Origin: Platanthera guangdongensis | Taxonomy: Eukaryota > Streptophyta > Magnoliopsida > Asparagales > Orchidaceae | DNA length: 64,000 bases | Direction of reading: 5' to 3' | Assembly: GCA_039583875.1 (NCBI GenBank) | Contig: CM077165.1 | Location: forward strand, 72,590,757 to 72,654,756 | Shown here: positions 9,374 to 19,993 of the stretch, one piece after another | Position numbering within the stretch: position 1 is the first letter of the stretch | Layout: every line of letters starts with the position of its first letter | The notes under the pieces: generated by a model | What the model was told of the DNA's origin: nothing | The model's database searches: none | Seen by the model: the letters and a program-made list of their open reading frames with translations, nothing else | Made by a program: the position numbers and the translations under genes

Positions 9374-11656
9374 ATGGATGGGCTCAAGTTCACAGGCAAG
9401 ATCCCAGTGTGCACCAGGCTCAACTTTCCTATCTGGAAGGAAAGGATCAGGTTCTACATGGAAGCAGTTGATCCTCGACTCTTCATGATCGTGGAGGAGG
9501 GACCTTATGTCCCCACTAAGGCCTCCACCATTGATCCTACCCAGAAAGTGCCAAAGAAACTTTCTGAAATGGACAAGGACGAGATGGTGCTAGTAGGACT
9601 TGACAAGAAGGCGCAAAACATTCTGGTCAGCGCGGTTGATGACTCAATGATGCAAAACTTCAGCAACTACAGGACAACACAGGAGATCTGGCATTGCCTG
9701 ATCATCCTAATGGAGGGCACTGATGAAGTGAGGGATGATCGGAGATCCCTCCTGAACCAGAAATATGAGGCCTTCAGACAAGGGCCTAAGGAAGAGATCG
9801 GAGTCACCTACGAGAACTTCCTCAAGATTGTCAACGCCCTCAAAGGATACGGAAGAGTGTTCACTAATGGTGAACTCAATGATAAATTCCTTAGGTCCCT
9901 TACGAAGGAATGGGACACAAAGATCTGCGCCATCCGAGAGTTTGGCAGACTAGCTGAAACAGACCCGCAAATTCTGTTTGGGAAGCTGATGTCCTATGAG
10001 CTTCAGCTGAACACCAGGAAAGCAGAAGAAGAAGCAGAGAAGGCTGCGTCCAAAGAAAAGACTGTGGCTCTAAAAGCCAGTCACTCCAGAAAAGGCAAGG
10101 GTGCGGTTTCATACCGTGCCAGGAAAAAGGATGAGGAGGAGGACTCCGAGCCATGCTCCTCCAGCTCAGAGCTGTCGAAGGAGGATTTCTCCCTCATCAC
10201 CCGAGAGTTCAAGAAGTTCCTCAAGATGAGGAATCAAAGAAAGGGAGACGGCTCCTCCTCCAGGAATCAGAAGAAAAATTATTCTTCTGACAGGTATGCT
10301 TCTAAACCGAACAAACATCGCTCCTCTGACATTATTTGCTTTGGATGCAATAAGCCAGGACACGTCGTGGCCGACTGCTATCAAGGCAAGCGAGAAAAAG
10401 GGAAAGAAGAGGAGCACAAATCTTCGAGAGATAAGAAGAAAGAGCAGAGCTACATCGCCAAAAGGCCAAAGACACTTAGTGAGTCTGATTCCTCAGACTC
10501 CAGTGATGATGAGGAAGCCTACTTCGGGCTGGTGGGTCGCTCCGACTCAGAAGGAGAATGCCCCCCATTTACTGGGAAGGTAAAAGCTCACACCCCTCTC
10601 TCCGACTCCGACTCTGATCCTGAGTCTCAGTATGATGAACCTGAGGATAGCCCTTCGGCCCGTGAAGCGGAGCTCCTCGAGAAGTATGAGCTTCTGCTCA
10701 ACACTTTCGAGGAGTGCCGTAAGAGACTGAAAGCTGAGAAAAAGGAAGTGAAATTCCTTAAGGGTGAATGTTTATCCCTAAGGGAAGAAGTCACTAGTTT
10801 GATTTCTCTCCGACAGGAGCACCTTGACCTGACTTCTAAGCATTCAGAGTCTCTTAAGCTCCTTGATCTTAAGCAGGAGGAAGTCGACAAGTTGGAAGAA
10901 CAACTTGCGGCAGAAAGGAAGATCGTCAAGAGCTTCTCTATGCCAAAAACAGTTCTTCCAGTTGTTGATACCTTCTCTGCTCAGGCCAAAGGAGCTGGCT
11001 TGGGGCATGTAGGGGTATCTGGTTCCTCATCCAGGAGAAATAGGAACCAGAGGAAGAATAAGGCCGCCAAGAAGGCCTCTGCTGATGAAAAGGGAAAGGC
11101 TCCGCTCAGTCCTGTTGCGTTCAGAAAGCCTAGCTTTCCTTGCAACCAACATGACTTTGAATCAACCTTTGGTCATCATTTCCGGCCCTCGGTTGCAAAG
11201 ACAAAGAGCCGATATGATGGTTGAGCCTTTCCCCGGAACTTCGGTGAGAGTTCCCTCAAGGCACCTTATGAGGAAATCCACATGGGAAATTATGGTCAAT
11301 TCTCTAGCGGCCATAATGGAAAGCAGACACCAAAAGCCAAGCCTATTATACAGAAGGTGACGAAGTCATGTGACTGCTGTCACCATGAGGCCTCCACCTC
11401 CAGATCCAAGGCCCCAACTGTACCCACCATTCCCAGGGTAAGGCAGGAGCCTAGGAAGAGGTACAACAGATTCGACTGTTGGTGCTGTGACAAAGTCGGT
11501 CACTTTGCCGTGGATTGTTGGTTTAATCCAAGGTATTACGAGACTCCCTATGTTAGCAATGCGAGGCCGACCACTCGTAGGGTTAACCAACCGAGGGGGA
11601 GTATTCTAACCAGGAATCTAGGACCCAAGTTCGATTGGGTTCCTAAGGAAAATTAA
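9374..11656 (+). pseudogene. gag: Element A Gag, with in-frame TGA
   Basis: Structural capsid/nucleocapsid protein. The start is taken at ATG 9374 (MDGLKFTG); the frame is open a little upstream without an ATG. Residues about 10-220 are the copia Gag capsid region (FPIWKERIRFYME, then DKFLRSLTKEWDTKI and LMSYELQLN). A first CCHC zinc knuckle lies at residues 322-335 (C-F-G-C, G-H, D-C). A Ser/Asp-rich stretch and a coiled coil (about 10670-10930) follow. A TGA at 11222-11224 interrupts the frame. The same frame then continues to a TAA at 11654 and holds a second CCHC knuckle at 11477-11520 and the tail motif LGPKFDWVPKEN. Length with read-through is about 760 codons, long for copia Gag. Confidence 0.88.
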
Positions 11657-11663
11657 TTATGTT

Positions 11664-12235
11664 TTGCAGGAATGTCCAAAGGCCACCAAAACGCCGATCT
11701 GGTATTTGGACAGTGGATGCTCCCGGCATATGACTGGGACAAGAAGCCTGCTGCGTGATTACACTCCAGTCGAGAATGGACCCAAAGTCATCTTTGGAGG
11801 GTCAGATCGAGGAGTCACCAGAGGTTACGGTATGATTTCCAACGGTATAATCTCTATCACCGACGTGGCTTATGTTGAAGGGTTAAACCATAACCTGATC
11901 AGTGTAAGTCAGTTATGTGACAAAGGTTATGACGTTAAGTTCTGCAAGGATAAATGTCTGATAATTTCACGTACCTCTTCTGAGACGGTATTATCAGGCA
12001 TTAGGAGCGGAAATATCTTCTACTTAGATTTTCTCAGTGTAGATTCATCTACCCCCGTATGCCTTGTGGCAACAGGCAGTGCATCTCTTTGTGATCAATG
12101 GCACAAGAGATTGGCACATATTAATTTCAAGACAATTAGTATGCTGTTTTCTAAGAACTTAGTAAGGGATGCTCCCAGTATCAAGTGCATCAAAGATAGC
12201 CCCTGTCCTGCATGCATAAGGGCAAACAGACTCGG
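11664..12235 (+). pseudogene. Element A protease and integrase zinc domain
   Basis: This is in a different frame from Gag (+1). It begins after TTTTGCAGG and holds the aspartic protease motif WYLDSGCSRHMTG, with the catalytic D-S-G at 11709-11717, then the gag-pre-integrase HHCC zinc domain (WHKRLAHINFKTI, with CIKDSPCPAC near 12190-12220). A frameshift near 12230 moves the true reading to the frame starting at about 12212, and the original frame runs on only to a stop at 12350. The protease matures Gag-Pol; the zinc domain helps integrase multimerise. Confidence 0.85.
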
Positions 12236-14830
12236 GCTACCTTTAAGAGCATTGCAGACAAAGACTCTTCCCGATGTCTTTACCTTTTATATATGGACTT
12301 GTTTGGTCCAATGCAAGTTCATAGCTTGGGAGGCAAGTCCTATACGCTAGTGATAGTTGATGATCATTCTCGGTTTACATGGGTGTTCTTTTTGAAATGA
12401 AAGTCAGATATGTTTGACATCTTCACCTGTTTTGTCAAGCAGGTTCAGAACAAATTTAACTCCTCAGTGGTCAAAATCAAAAGTGACCATGGAACAGAAT
12501 TCGAATCTGGTGCTATGACAGAGTTTTGTGAAGAACAAGGTATCTTTCATGAGTTTTCCTCCCCGCGTACTCCTCAGCAAAATGGAGTTGCGGAGAGGAG
12601 AAATAGAACTCTCATTGAAGCCTGCACGACAATGTTGAAAGACGCTTCTCTCCCAGAATACTTCTGGGCAGAGGCTGTCAATACAGCTTGTCATGTACAA
12701 AACCGAGCATTGATCAACAAGCATCATCGTAAGACGCCTTACGAGCTACTGAAAGGCAGGAAACCAACCATGTCCTACTTGAGGATTTTTGGTTGCAGAT
12801 GCTATGTACTGAATAACGGGAAGTACTCGCGTACTAAATTTGGTGAAAAATGCTTTGAAGCCATATTCATGGGCTATAGTTCCCACAGTCGGGCATATAG
12901 GGTCTTCAATAAGAAAACCCTAGTGGTAGAAGAATCAATAAATGTTGTATTTGATGAAGGAAGTTTGCTTAACGACAATTCTTCCAGTGGTATTCTTGAA
13001 GATGCAGGTGCACGACTTGAACAGCTGAGTCTGGATGAGACCGCTAAAGATGACACTCCTAAGTACGTCAAAGTTTCCACCTCCACGTCATCTAGAAATG
13101 TTGAAGATCAAAATGGAACAAATCTCTTAGAAGAAGGAGAAGCCCAAGAAGTAGTCGAAGCTCCAGACGCCAGACTTCTAGAGCTCCGGCACGTGAGGGA
13201 TCATCCTAGAGATCAGATCATCGGAGATCCTCATGTCGGTGTCAGAACTCGAAGAGGTACTATTAACGAAGTATTGCATCTTAGCTTCCTGTCACAGGTT
13301 GAGCCAAAGAAGTTCGACGAGGCGAACAAAGATGCGGCATGGATTCTGGCCATGCATGATGAACTACATCAATTCGAACGTTGCAATGTTTGGACGCTAG
13401 TTCCCAGACCTTACAAGCAGAATGTGATTAGCACCAAGTGGATCTTCAGAAACAAGCTGGATGAACATGGTGTCATCATAAAGAACAAGGCAAGACTGGT
13501 GGCTCAAGGTTACAGACAGGAGGAGGGGATTGACTTCGACCAGACCTTCGCACCAGTAGCAAGGCTCGAGGCAATCAGATTGTTCCTGGCATATGCTTCG
13601 CACAAAGGATTCATAGTCTATCAAATGGATGTGAAATCAGCATTCTTGAACGGAGACCTGAAAGAGGAAGTATACGTCGCTCAACCCCCAGGTTTTGTCG
13701 ATCCTACTTATCCCAATCATGTTTATTTTCTTAATAAAGCTTTATATGTGTTAAAACAAGCTCCACGAGCTTGGTATGAGACTTTATCTAGTTTTCTTCT
13801 TGAGAACAAGTTCTCTAGAGGTAAAATAGATAAAACATTGTTTCTCAGGGAAGTCAAAGGCAAGATTTTGCTGGTGCAAATCTATGTCGATGACATAATA
13901 TTCGGCTCAACGGACAACAATCTTTGCAAAAAGTTTTCTAAACTTATGCAAGGAAAGTTTGAAATGAGCAGTATGGGAGAACTCAAGTATTTCTTAGGAC
14001 TTCAAGTGAAACAGTCTGAGGATGGTATCTTCATCTCTCAGACGAAGTTCACAAATGAACTCCTTAAGAAATTCGGTATGGAGAGTGCAACCTCTATGAG
14101 GACTCCAATGGGATCCACTATGTCTCTAGATAAGGATGAGAAAGGTAAACCTTTCGATGAAACCAAATACAGAAGCATCATTGGATCCCTACTCTACCTT
14201 ACTGCTAGTAGACCGGATATCATGTTCTCCACATGTGTCTGTGCCAGATATCAGGTGAACACTAAGGAATCTCACTATGTCGCTACAAAGCGAATTCTAA
14301 GATACCTTAAAGGTACTCCCAATCTTGACTTGTGGTACCCGAGAAACAATGATGTCGAGCTAATAGGTTTTTCAGATGCTAATTTTGCAGGGAGTAGGGA
14401 TGACAGGAAAAGCACCTCCGGGACGTGTCAATTCCTCGGACGAAGGCTTGTTTTATGGAATAGAAAGAAACAGAATTGTGTTGCAACCTCCACAACAGAG
14501 TCTGAGTACATCTCGGCAGGCAGCTGTTGCGCACAACTCCTATGGATCCGAAACCAGTTAGCCGACTACGACCTTCAGTTCAAGGAAGTTCCAATGTACT
14601 GCGACTCCTCCAGTGCAATTGCAATTGCCAACAATCCGATTTCGCACAGCAGAACAAAGCATATTGAAGTGCGCTACCACTTCATTCGGGAGCACGTGGA
14701 GAACAAGGACATCTCTCTCTGTTATGTCCCCACGGACAAGCAGATTGTAGATATATTCACAAAGCCCTTAGACGAGGCCAAGTTCAGTCTTTTCAAAACT
14801 GAATTGGGGATGCTAAATTATGAGGAATGA
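12212..14830 (+). pseudogene. pol: Element A integrase core, RT and RNase H
   Basis: One frame with a single in-frame TGA at 12398-12400. Integrase DDE residues are all present: Asp in YMDLFGPM (12296), Asp in SDHGTEF (12485) and Glu in NGVAERRNR (12593). The RVT_2-type reverse transcriptase follows ([13 protein letters not shown], then [13 protein letters not shown] and [10 protein letters not shown]) with the catalytic YVDD at 13883-13894. Copia RNase H closes the frame, with Asp in FSDANFAG, Glu in [10 protein letters not shown] and Asp in YCDSSSAI. It ends LGMLNYEE at 14830. The 806-codon open part from 12410 is the best-preserved coding stretch in the window. Role: integration and copying of element RNA into DNA. 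Confidence 0.92.
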
Positions 14831-15161
14831 AGACTACAGTAGATTCAGGCTCGTGCAAGCACTGAAGGGGAGCAAGGTACTCAAGATGAGCACAGGAGCA
14901 AAAACTGAGGGGGATCAAGGTACTCAAGTATGAGCACAGGTGCAAGCACTGAGGAGGAGCAAGGGGTCAATTGCTACCGACCCCGATTTGCAGAAGCCGA
15001 AAAGGGGGAGATTACCCTCTCGGCTAAGGCTAAGGTGGCTCCAAGCTTGCTCCCAAGGAATTGGTATTGGTAATGAATAACTCACTCAACTCAATTTCAA
15101 GTTTATGATTTTCATTCCTATACGCTTCATTCACCTTAGCTTGTAGGGTTTAGGCTTCTTC
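14831..15161 (+). repeat. Element A 3' UTR with direct repeats
   Basis: Non-coding spacer between pol and the polypurine tract. At 14850-14965 a roughly 50-60 bp unit recurs about twice (GAGCAAGGTACTCAAG..., GAGCACAGG, GCAAGCACTGAGG). Unlike B and C, there is no third ORF and no palindrome array here. Confidence 0.6.
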
Positions 15162-15175
15162 AAATAGGGGGAGAT
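15162..15175 (+). other. Element A polypurine tract
   Basis: AAATAGGGGGAGAT lies directly before the 3' LTR start (TGTTGGG at 15176). The same sequence precedes B's 3' LTR at 39068-39080. It primes plus-strand DNA synthesis. Confidence 0.85.
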
Positions 15176-16835
15176 TGTTGGGTATTGTATCCACAACGTA
15201 CCTGATTTGAAGAAGCCCCTGATCAAGCTAAGGTAAATAGGCAATGTTTTTGACAAATTATTTCAAGTTGTGCTTGCAGTTATTCCACGCTAAGTGCACA
15301 CCAATGTCAGGGTGCAGTAGGTCAATATACACAGGTCTGCACGACGTAATCCCTTGTTGAGCAGATCAGTGTGTTGGCCTACATGTACTCTCTCTATTGG
15401 AGTGCACTTACTTTCAAGTACAGGGCTGTGATCTTGCAAGAGTAGACAAGGAGCAAGGATGGGTCAAGGAGCACATCATGGGTGGAAAGACAAAAATTCG
15501 TCTAAGTGTAAATCGGCGAGAATCGCCAAGTGATTCTCGCCGATTCGGCGAGAATCACTAGTGATTCTCGCCGAATCTCCGAGAATCAGTGGCTTATTCC
15601 CGCCGACTCGATCCAACTACACTTCGAAGCAAGCAACTCTGATTCTAAGTAAGAATCGACGAGAATCACTAGTGATTCTCGCCGAATCGTCGAGAATCAC
15701 TGGCTGATTCTCGCCGTCTCGACCCGGCTAAATCAGTGCGTGCAATCAAGTCAAATTCGACGAGAATCATCTTTGATTCTCGCCGAATCGTCGAGAATCA
15801 CCTTTGATTCTCGACGACTCGACGAGATTCACTTTCGATTCTCGCCGATTTTGACTTAGCAATTTTTCTGGAAATTCCTGAACCGGATTCTGCCGCTGTC
15901 AATGTTCTGGACCGGGATTTAGGGATTCTTCTTGTGGGTCCCACAACGGTCATATTGAAAGCATCTACAGTATATATATGGGTATTTTTTGAACGATGAA
16001 TATACAGAAAGAAGCCGAGCACGATCTAAACCTAAAATCGTGAGTTCCGCTCTGCCGCCGCCGTCGTCGCTCGAGCAAGTTAGTCGCCGCTTTTGATCGA
16101 GATTTCCTCCTGATCTTCCGGCGACAGAAGCTTAGCCAAGCTTAGAGTCTCACGCGTCTATCCAGAGATCCCTTGTCTCTCGATTTATTGATCGGGAAAA
16201 ACTTCCCCGTCCGAATCGATCGAGACGACTGATCCTAGAGTGACCGTTGGTAGACCTAGCTTGCTTCGCTACGAAGTTTGGATCTCCAAAGTTCAGCAGC
16301 CACACATCGTCGTCGCCGCCGATCCCGTGAACCTAGCCGCCGCCCATCTTGCCGCCGCCGGTTCTGGGGAGATCCTTTCCAAGAGAGTTCTAGGGTTGTT
16401 GACTCCTCGTGGACTTCAAGAACACGTCGTCAACGAAGAGGGACACCTTGGTCTCCAAACGTAGTTTGTATCTTTTGTAAATTCTAGTTTTACTTTTGTT
16501 GTAAAGGAACGTAGGTTCCTAGTTGTAAGGGTTGGGTGCAACCCGTGTTGTGGGAGTGTTGACTCCTACGTGTGGAAGGGTTCCTTCCGATAGTGCAAGG
16601 ATTCGATTTCAATCCTGTTGGAGAAGAGACCGAGTCGTCCCGTGTTGGGAGATAGGTCGAAGGGGGAAATTGGATGTACCCAAATCGGGGAACCACTATA
16701 AATAGCTTGTGTTTTCTGTGTGCTGTGCTGTTTATTTTTATTGTGCAGGTACAATTTTAAATTCCGCAAAAACGCTACACGTCACCTATTCCCCCCCCCC
16801 ATAGGTGAAGATAGTTGACACTAGGCGCACTTTCA
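15176..16835 (+). mobile_element. Element A 3' LTR
   Basis: 1,660 bp, from TGTTGGGTATTG to GCGCACTTTCA. It is nearly identical to 7590-9283 except for scattered substitutions and loss of one 32-bp array unit (8073-8104 region of the 5' copy). The array lies at 15512-15850, the TATA box at 15971-15978, and the conserved hairpin block at about 16671-16698. Confidence 0.92.
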
Positions 16836-17056
16836 CTGTCTTGAAGTGGTATCGACTCAGCATTTGTGTTACTTTGAGTTCTAGTCATAGAAATGTCGAC
16901 ATTACATCAAGTCAATGTTATGTCGACTTCTAGCCGACACATGTTTGCTCTTCTTTACTTTATTATATAATCCAGTATGCCTAGATTAGACCTTTGACTC
17001 TATTACCTTCCTAAGAAATCTACGACCACATTACCCTCACCATACAACATGGGTAA
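16836..17056 (-). mobile_element. Element D LTR, middle part
   Basis: Minus-strand LTR sequence between the insertions of A and H. It carries GTCGACATT and GTCGACTT motifs (16892-16945) that continue the motif series at 7486-7589, and an upstream TATATAA near 16966. The GGTAA at 17052-17056 is the left copy of H's target duplication. Confidence 0.7.
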
Positions 17057-18752
17057 TGTTGGGTATTGTATCCACAATAACCCTGATTTGAAGAAGGGTC
17101 CCATTAAGCAAAGAGGAATTGAGTTTGTGTTTTTTTTTGTCTTTTAGTTATGTGCTTGTATGACTATATTGCTAAGTACAACCCAATGTCAGGTTACAGT
17201 GAGTCATGAAACGCAGGACTATACAATGTAATCCCTCATTATGTAGGCCAATGTGTTGACTCACATTTAATCTCTCGATTTAGATGTACTTCTATCCCTA
17301 GTGCATTAGAAGGATCAAGGAAGGTCAAGGAATGGAATTCAGAAGAAGAGGAATTTTACCTAAGTAAAATTTGTCGAGTATTATAAGACATATTCGTCAA
17401 ATTCGTCGAGTTTACTCGTTAATACTCATAGAATTCATCGTATATACTTACTAGCACTCATCGAATTCATCATTTGTACTTAAGGTAAAATTTTTGTAAG
17501 TTGGAAAATCGGTCAAGTAAAAAATCATCAAGTATAATCGTGTATACAAGTTGAATTCATCGAATGTATCTATCAATACTCGCTGAATTCATCGAATATA
17601 CATGTCGATACCCGCCAAATACATCGCATCATTTCAACTTTACTTCTCTTGATTTTCTAAGTAGGATTTGTCGAATATCACTTGGATAGGTGTCAAATGC
17701 GTCGAGTATTCTAGCTATTACTCATCGAATTCGTCGAGTATACTAACTGATATTCGTCGAATTCGTCGAGTATACTAACTGATATTTGTCGAATTCGTCG
17801 AGTTACTCTTTTGCATCACGTCGAGTGTTAAGATTCAATTGGGCTGAATTTCTCCAAGTAAAATTCAACAAATTTCATTATTGTTCAGTGAATATCCTCA
17901 ACGATACTCAACGATACTCGACGAATATTACTTAGGGTTATTTCTTCTTCCCGATTTCAAAATCCGGTTCACTATTGCCGACAGCCATGTACAGTGACCC
18001 GCGAGTTTTCCAGCGTGCATTAACTTTTCTAGTTGTTGAAATTGAAGATCTCTATATATATTTAGTGTGAGTTAATCTGAAACCCAAATCTTGTTAATCG
18101 AACTTTTTCCAAGAACTTCCCGATCAAGAAATCCCGTCGACTTCCGTACGATTCTCACAATAAATCTCGGCCGATGCAACGGTGTTGCACCATTCGGTCT
18201 TCCCCCACCGAATTGACTGTATTGTTGCTTTCTGAAGATTCATATCCATTCAGATCTACTCGTTCCGTGGGTCCAGATTCAAGTCTTTAAAGCTTTCAAC
18301 GTTTCTGTGTTCTCCAAGCTTTTCAAGATCAACTTTTTGAAGAACGAAGGACTGAAGACTTTAGATCTGAAGAGGATTTATTTGTAATCATTTTGTATAA
18401 ATCTCTTGTTACATTTGTAGGAGGTTTTCCCTCGTCGTAGTAGATCCGTATTTTAATCGAGTTGTAGTAGAGGTTGTTCTCCGAGTGGTAGGAGCATTGT
18501 CTCTGAGTTGTAGGAGTTAAGGCTCCGAAGTGTAAGATTTGTTGAAATCTGAGAAAGGTGAAGTAGCCGAATCAAGCCATTCATGGTAGATAGATGTGGC
18601 GGGACAGTGGACGTACCCAACTCGAGGAACTGCTATAAATCTCTGTGTTCTATGTGTTCTAATTTTTGAAGTTGTTTTTATTCCGAAAAAAGACACAGAC
18701 ATCACCTATTCACCCCATTCTAGGTGATTTAGGTATACACTAGATACTTTTA
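17057..18752 (+). mobile_element. Element H: solo copia LTR
   Basis: Starts TGTTGGGTATTG and ends ATACTTTTA, with a perfect GGTAA duplication at 17052-17056 and 18753-18757 and no internal region. It therefore arose by recombination between the two LTRs of a former full element. It has the same layout as A: an inverted-repeat array (17374-17940), TATATATA at 18053-18060, the GTGGACGTACCC hairpin block (18607-18640) and the terminal TCACCTA/TAGGTGA hairpin (18702-18727). Its 3' end is TA instead of CA. Opening bases match A's LTR closely, but the array motif is different. Confidence 0.93.
17374..17940. repeat. TTCGTCGA-type inverted-repeat array (H)
   Basis: Copies of ATTCGTCGA, ATTCATCGAAT, CGAATTCGTCGAG and related sequence alternate with TACTC/GTATA, and several form dyads around GAATTC. 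One block, GAATTCGTCGAGTATACTAA, is tandemly repeated at about 17727-17800. It ends about 110 bp before the TATA box. Confidence 0.8.
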
Positions 18753-19051
18753 GGTAATAATCCTAGGATGTAAAATTACATAAAAAATAATTTGTTAAGT
18801 TAAATCATAAGAGTTTTCCCAACAATCTTCCCATATTTAGCTTTACAAATTTTACAATGTTTCAATTGTAATTTTACAAAATAAAGAATGATATACAATA
18901 AAGGATTTTCAACAAACACATGTGAATGACACAAACACATGCAAACAATATAAGCATGAGTGGCAACTGAATACTTTTAGCAATTGAGAATATTATAATT
19001 TAAACAATGTTAACCACACTTTTTATTTGCAAGAAACTGAGGGAACAATAT
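18753..19051 (-). mobile_element. Element D LTR 5' end and 3' UTR
   Basis: 18753-18837 is the start of D's minus-strand 3' LTR: the minus strand reads TGTTGGGAAAACTC from 18837. Immediately upstream, on its right, is the purine tract GGGAAGAT, then AT-rich D 3' UTR to 19051. Element C starts at 19052, preceded by AATAT (19047-19051), the likely target sequence. D's pol would lie beyond the right edge, and no D coding sequence is visible. Confidence 0.65.
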
Positions 19052-19857
19052 TGTTGAGTACATTGGTCTTAATGTACTTGATTTGAAGAAGTTATCTCAG
19101 CTCAATGATATACACATTGTTGTATTTGATGGCTGTTAAGTTTATTTATGCAGGTTAATAAAGCTAAGTAAAATGTGTCGACACTCAGGACTAGTGTCGA
19201 CACACATTGAACAAGTTGTGTCGAGATAAAGAAAGTTGTGTCGACACTAAGGACAACTATGTCGACACACTGTGTCGACACTCAGGACTTGTGTGGACAC
19301 ACTCTACACAAGATGTGCCAAGACTGAAGGAAATTGTGTCGATATACTCTATACAAGCTGTGTCGAGACTGAATATAACTGTGTCGACACTCAGGACTAG
19401 TGTCAACACATTCCAATCAAGCTGTAACAAGACAGAAGAAACTGTGTCGACACACCAGACTCGTGTCGACACATTCCACAGAAGTTGTGTCGAGACAAGT
19501 TGAAGAGCATTGCTGACACATTTAGAAGTGCGTCGACACCACTACAGTGTTGTGTCGACACCCAGGACAAATGTAAACACATTTCACAGCCAAGTCTCAA
19601 CACTTCAGCAGACTTATTTCCAAAGTACAGATACCAAGACTGAGATACTGACAGTTGTCAGAACAGTTAGTTATTAACCGGATCTACCGGTTACTCCTGT
19701 CAGAGGCTATTTAAAGGGTTGCAGTTTTCAGAAGAAGAATATAAAGAAAGAAAGAGAGAAAAACAGAAGAAGCAGCACAACCTTGAAGCTTCAGGTACAA
19801 TTAAGAATGTGGAGAGAGGTCAGATCAAGAATCATCTACAACATCTCTGTTGGGTAC
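19052..19857 (+). mobile_element. Element C 5' LTR, first part
   Basis: Starts TGTTGAGTACATTGG, similar to B's LTR start. It holds an array of GTGTCGACAC and GTGTCGAGAC at 19177-19605 and a TATTTAAA box at 19708-19715, then leader sequence up to the ATCTC (19853-19857) that B duplicated on insertion. Confidence 0.85.
19177..19605. repeat. GTGTCGACAC array (C LTR)
   Basis: Irregularly spaced copies of the perfect 10-bp palindrome GTGTCGACAC with variants GTGTCGAGAC, GTGTCAACAC and GTGTCGATAT. The array ends about 100 bp before the TATTTAAA box. Confidence 0.88.
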
Positions 19858-19993
19858 ATTGGTATTAAATGTACCTGATTTGAAGAAGCCTCACCCTACT
19901 CAATGATATACATCAAAATGTATTTGATGTATTTTGAGTTATCTTGTGCAGGTTAAGTATTTACAGGGAAAACTGAAAAGTTTCTAAGTCCAT

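Larger units (their letters stand above)
7590..16835 (+). mobile_element. Element A: full-length Ty1/copia retrotransposon
   Basis: A 9,246-bp element with two LTRs (1,694 and 1,660 bp), an initiator-Met-tRNA primer site, Gag, protease, integrase, RT-RNase H and a polypurine tract. It is flanked by CTATC (7585-7589) and CTGTC (16836-16840), a target duplication with one mismatch. The split LTR of element D continues on either side. The long Gag with coiled coil and two zinc knuckles and the tRNA-Met primer site suggest the SIRE/Maximus lineage (inference). The coding region has one in-frame stop in gag, a frameshift at the gag-pol boundary, a frameshift near 12230 and an in-frame stop at 12398, so it is not intact. 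Confidence 0.92.

Noticed and set aside
16846..16858. A second initiator-tRNA primer site (TGGTATCGACTC) after A's 3' LTR
   Set aside because: It follows a 3' LTR, matches only the first seven bases, and lies in D's LTR on the opposite strand.
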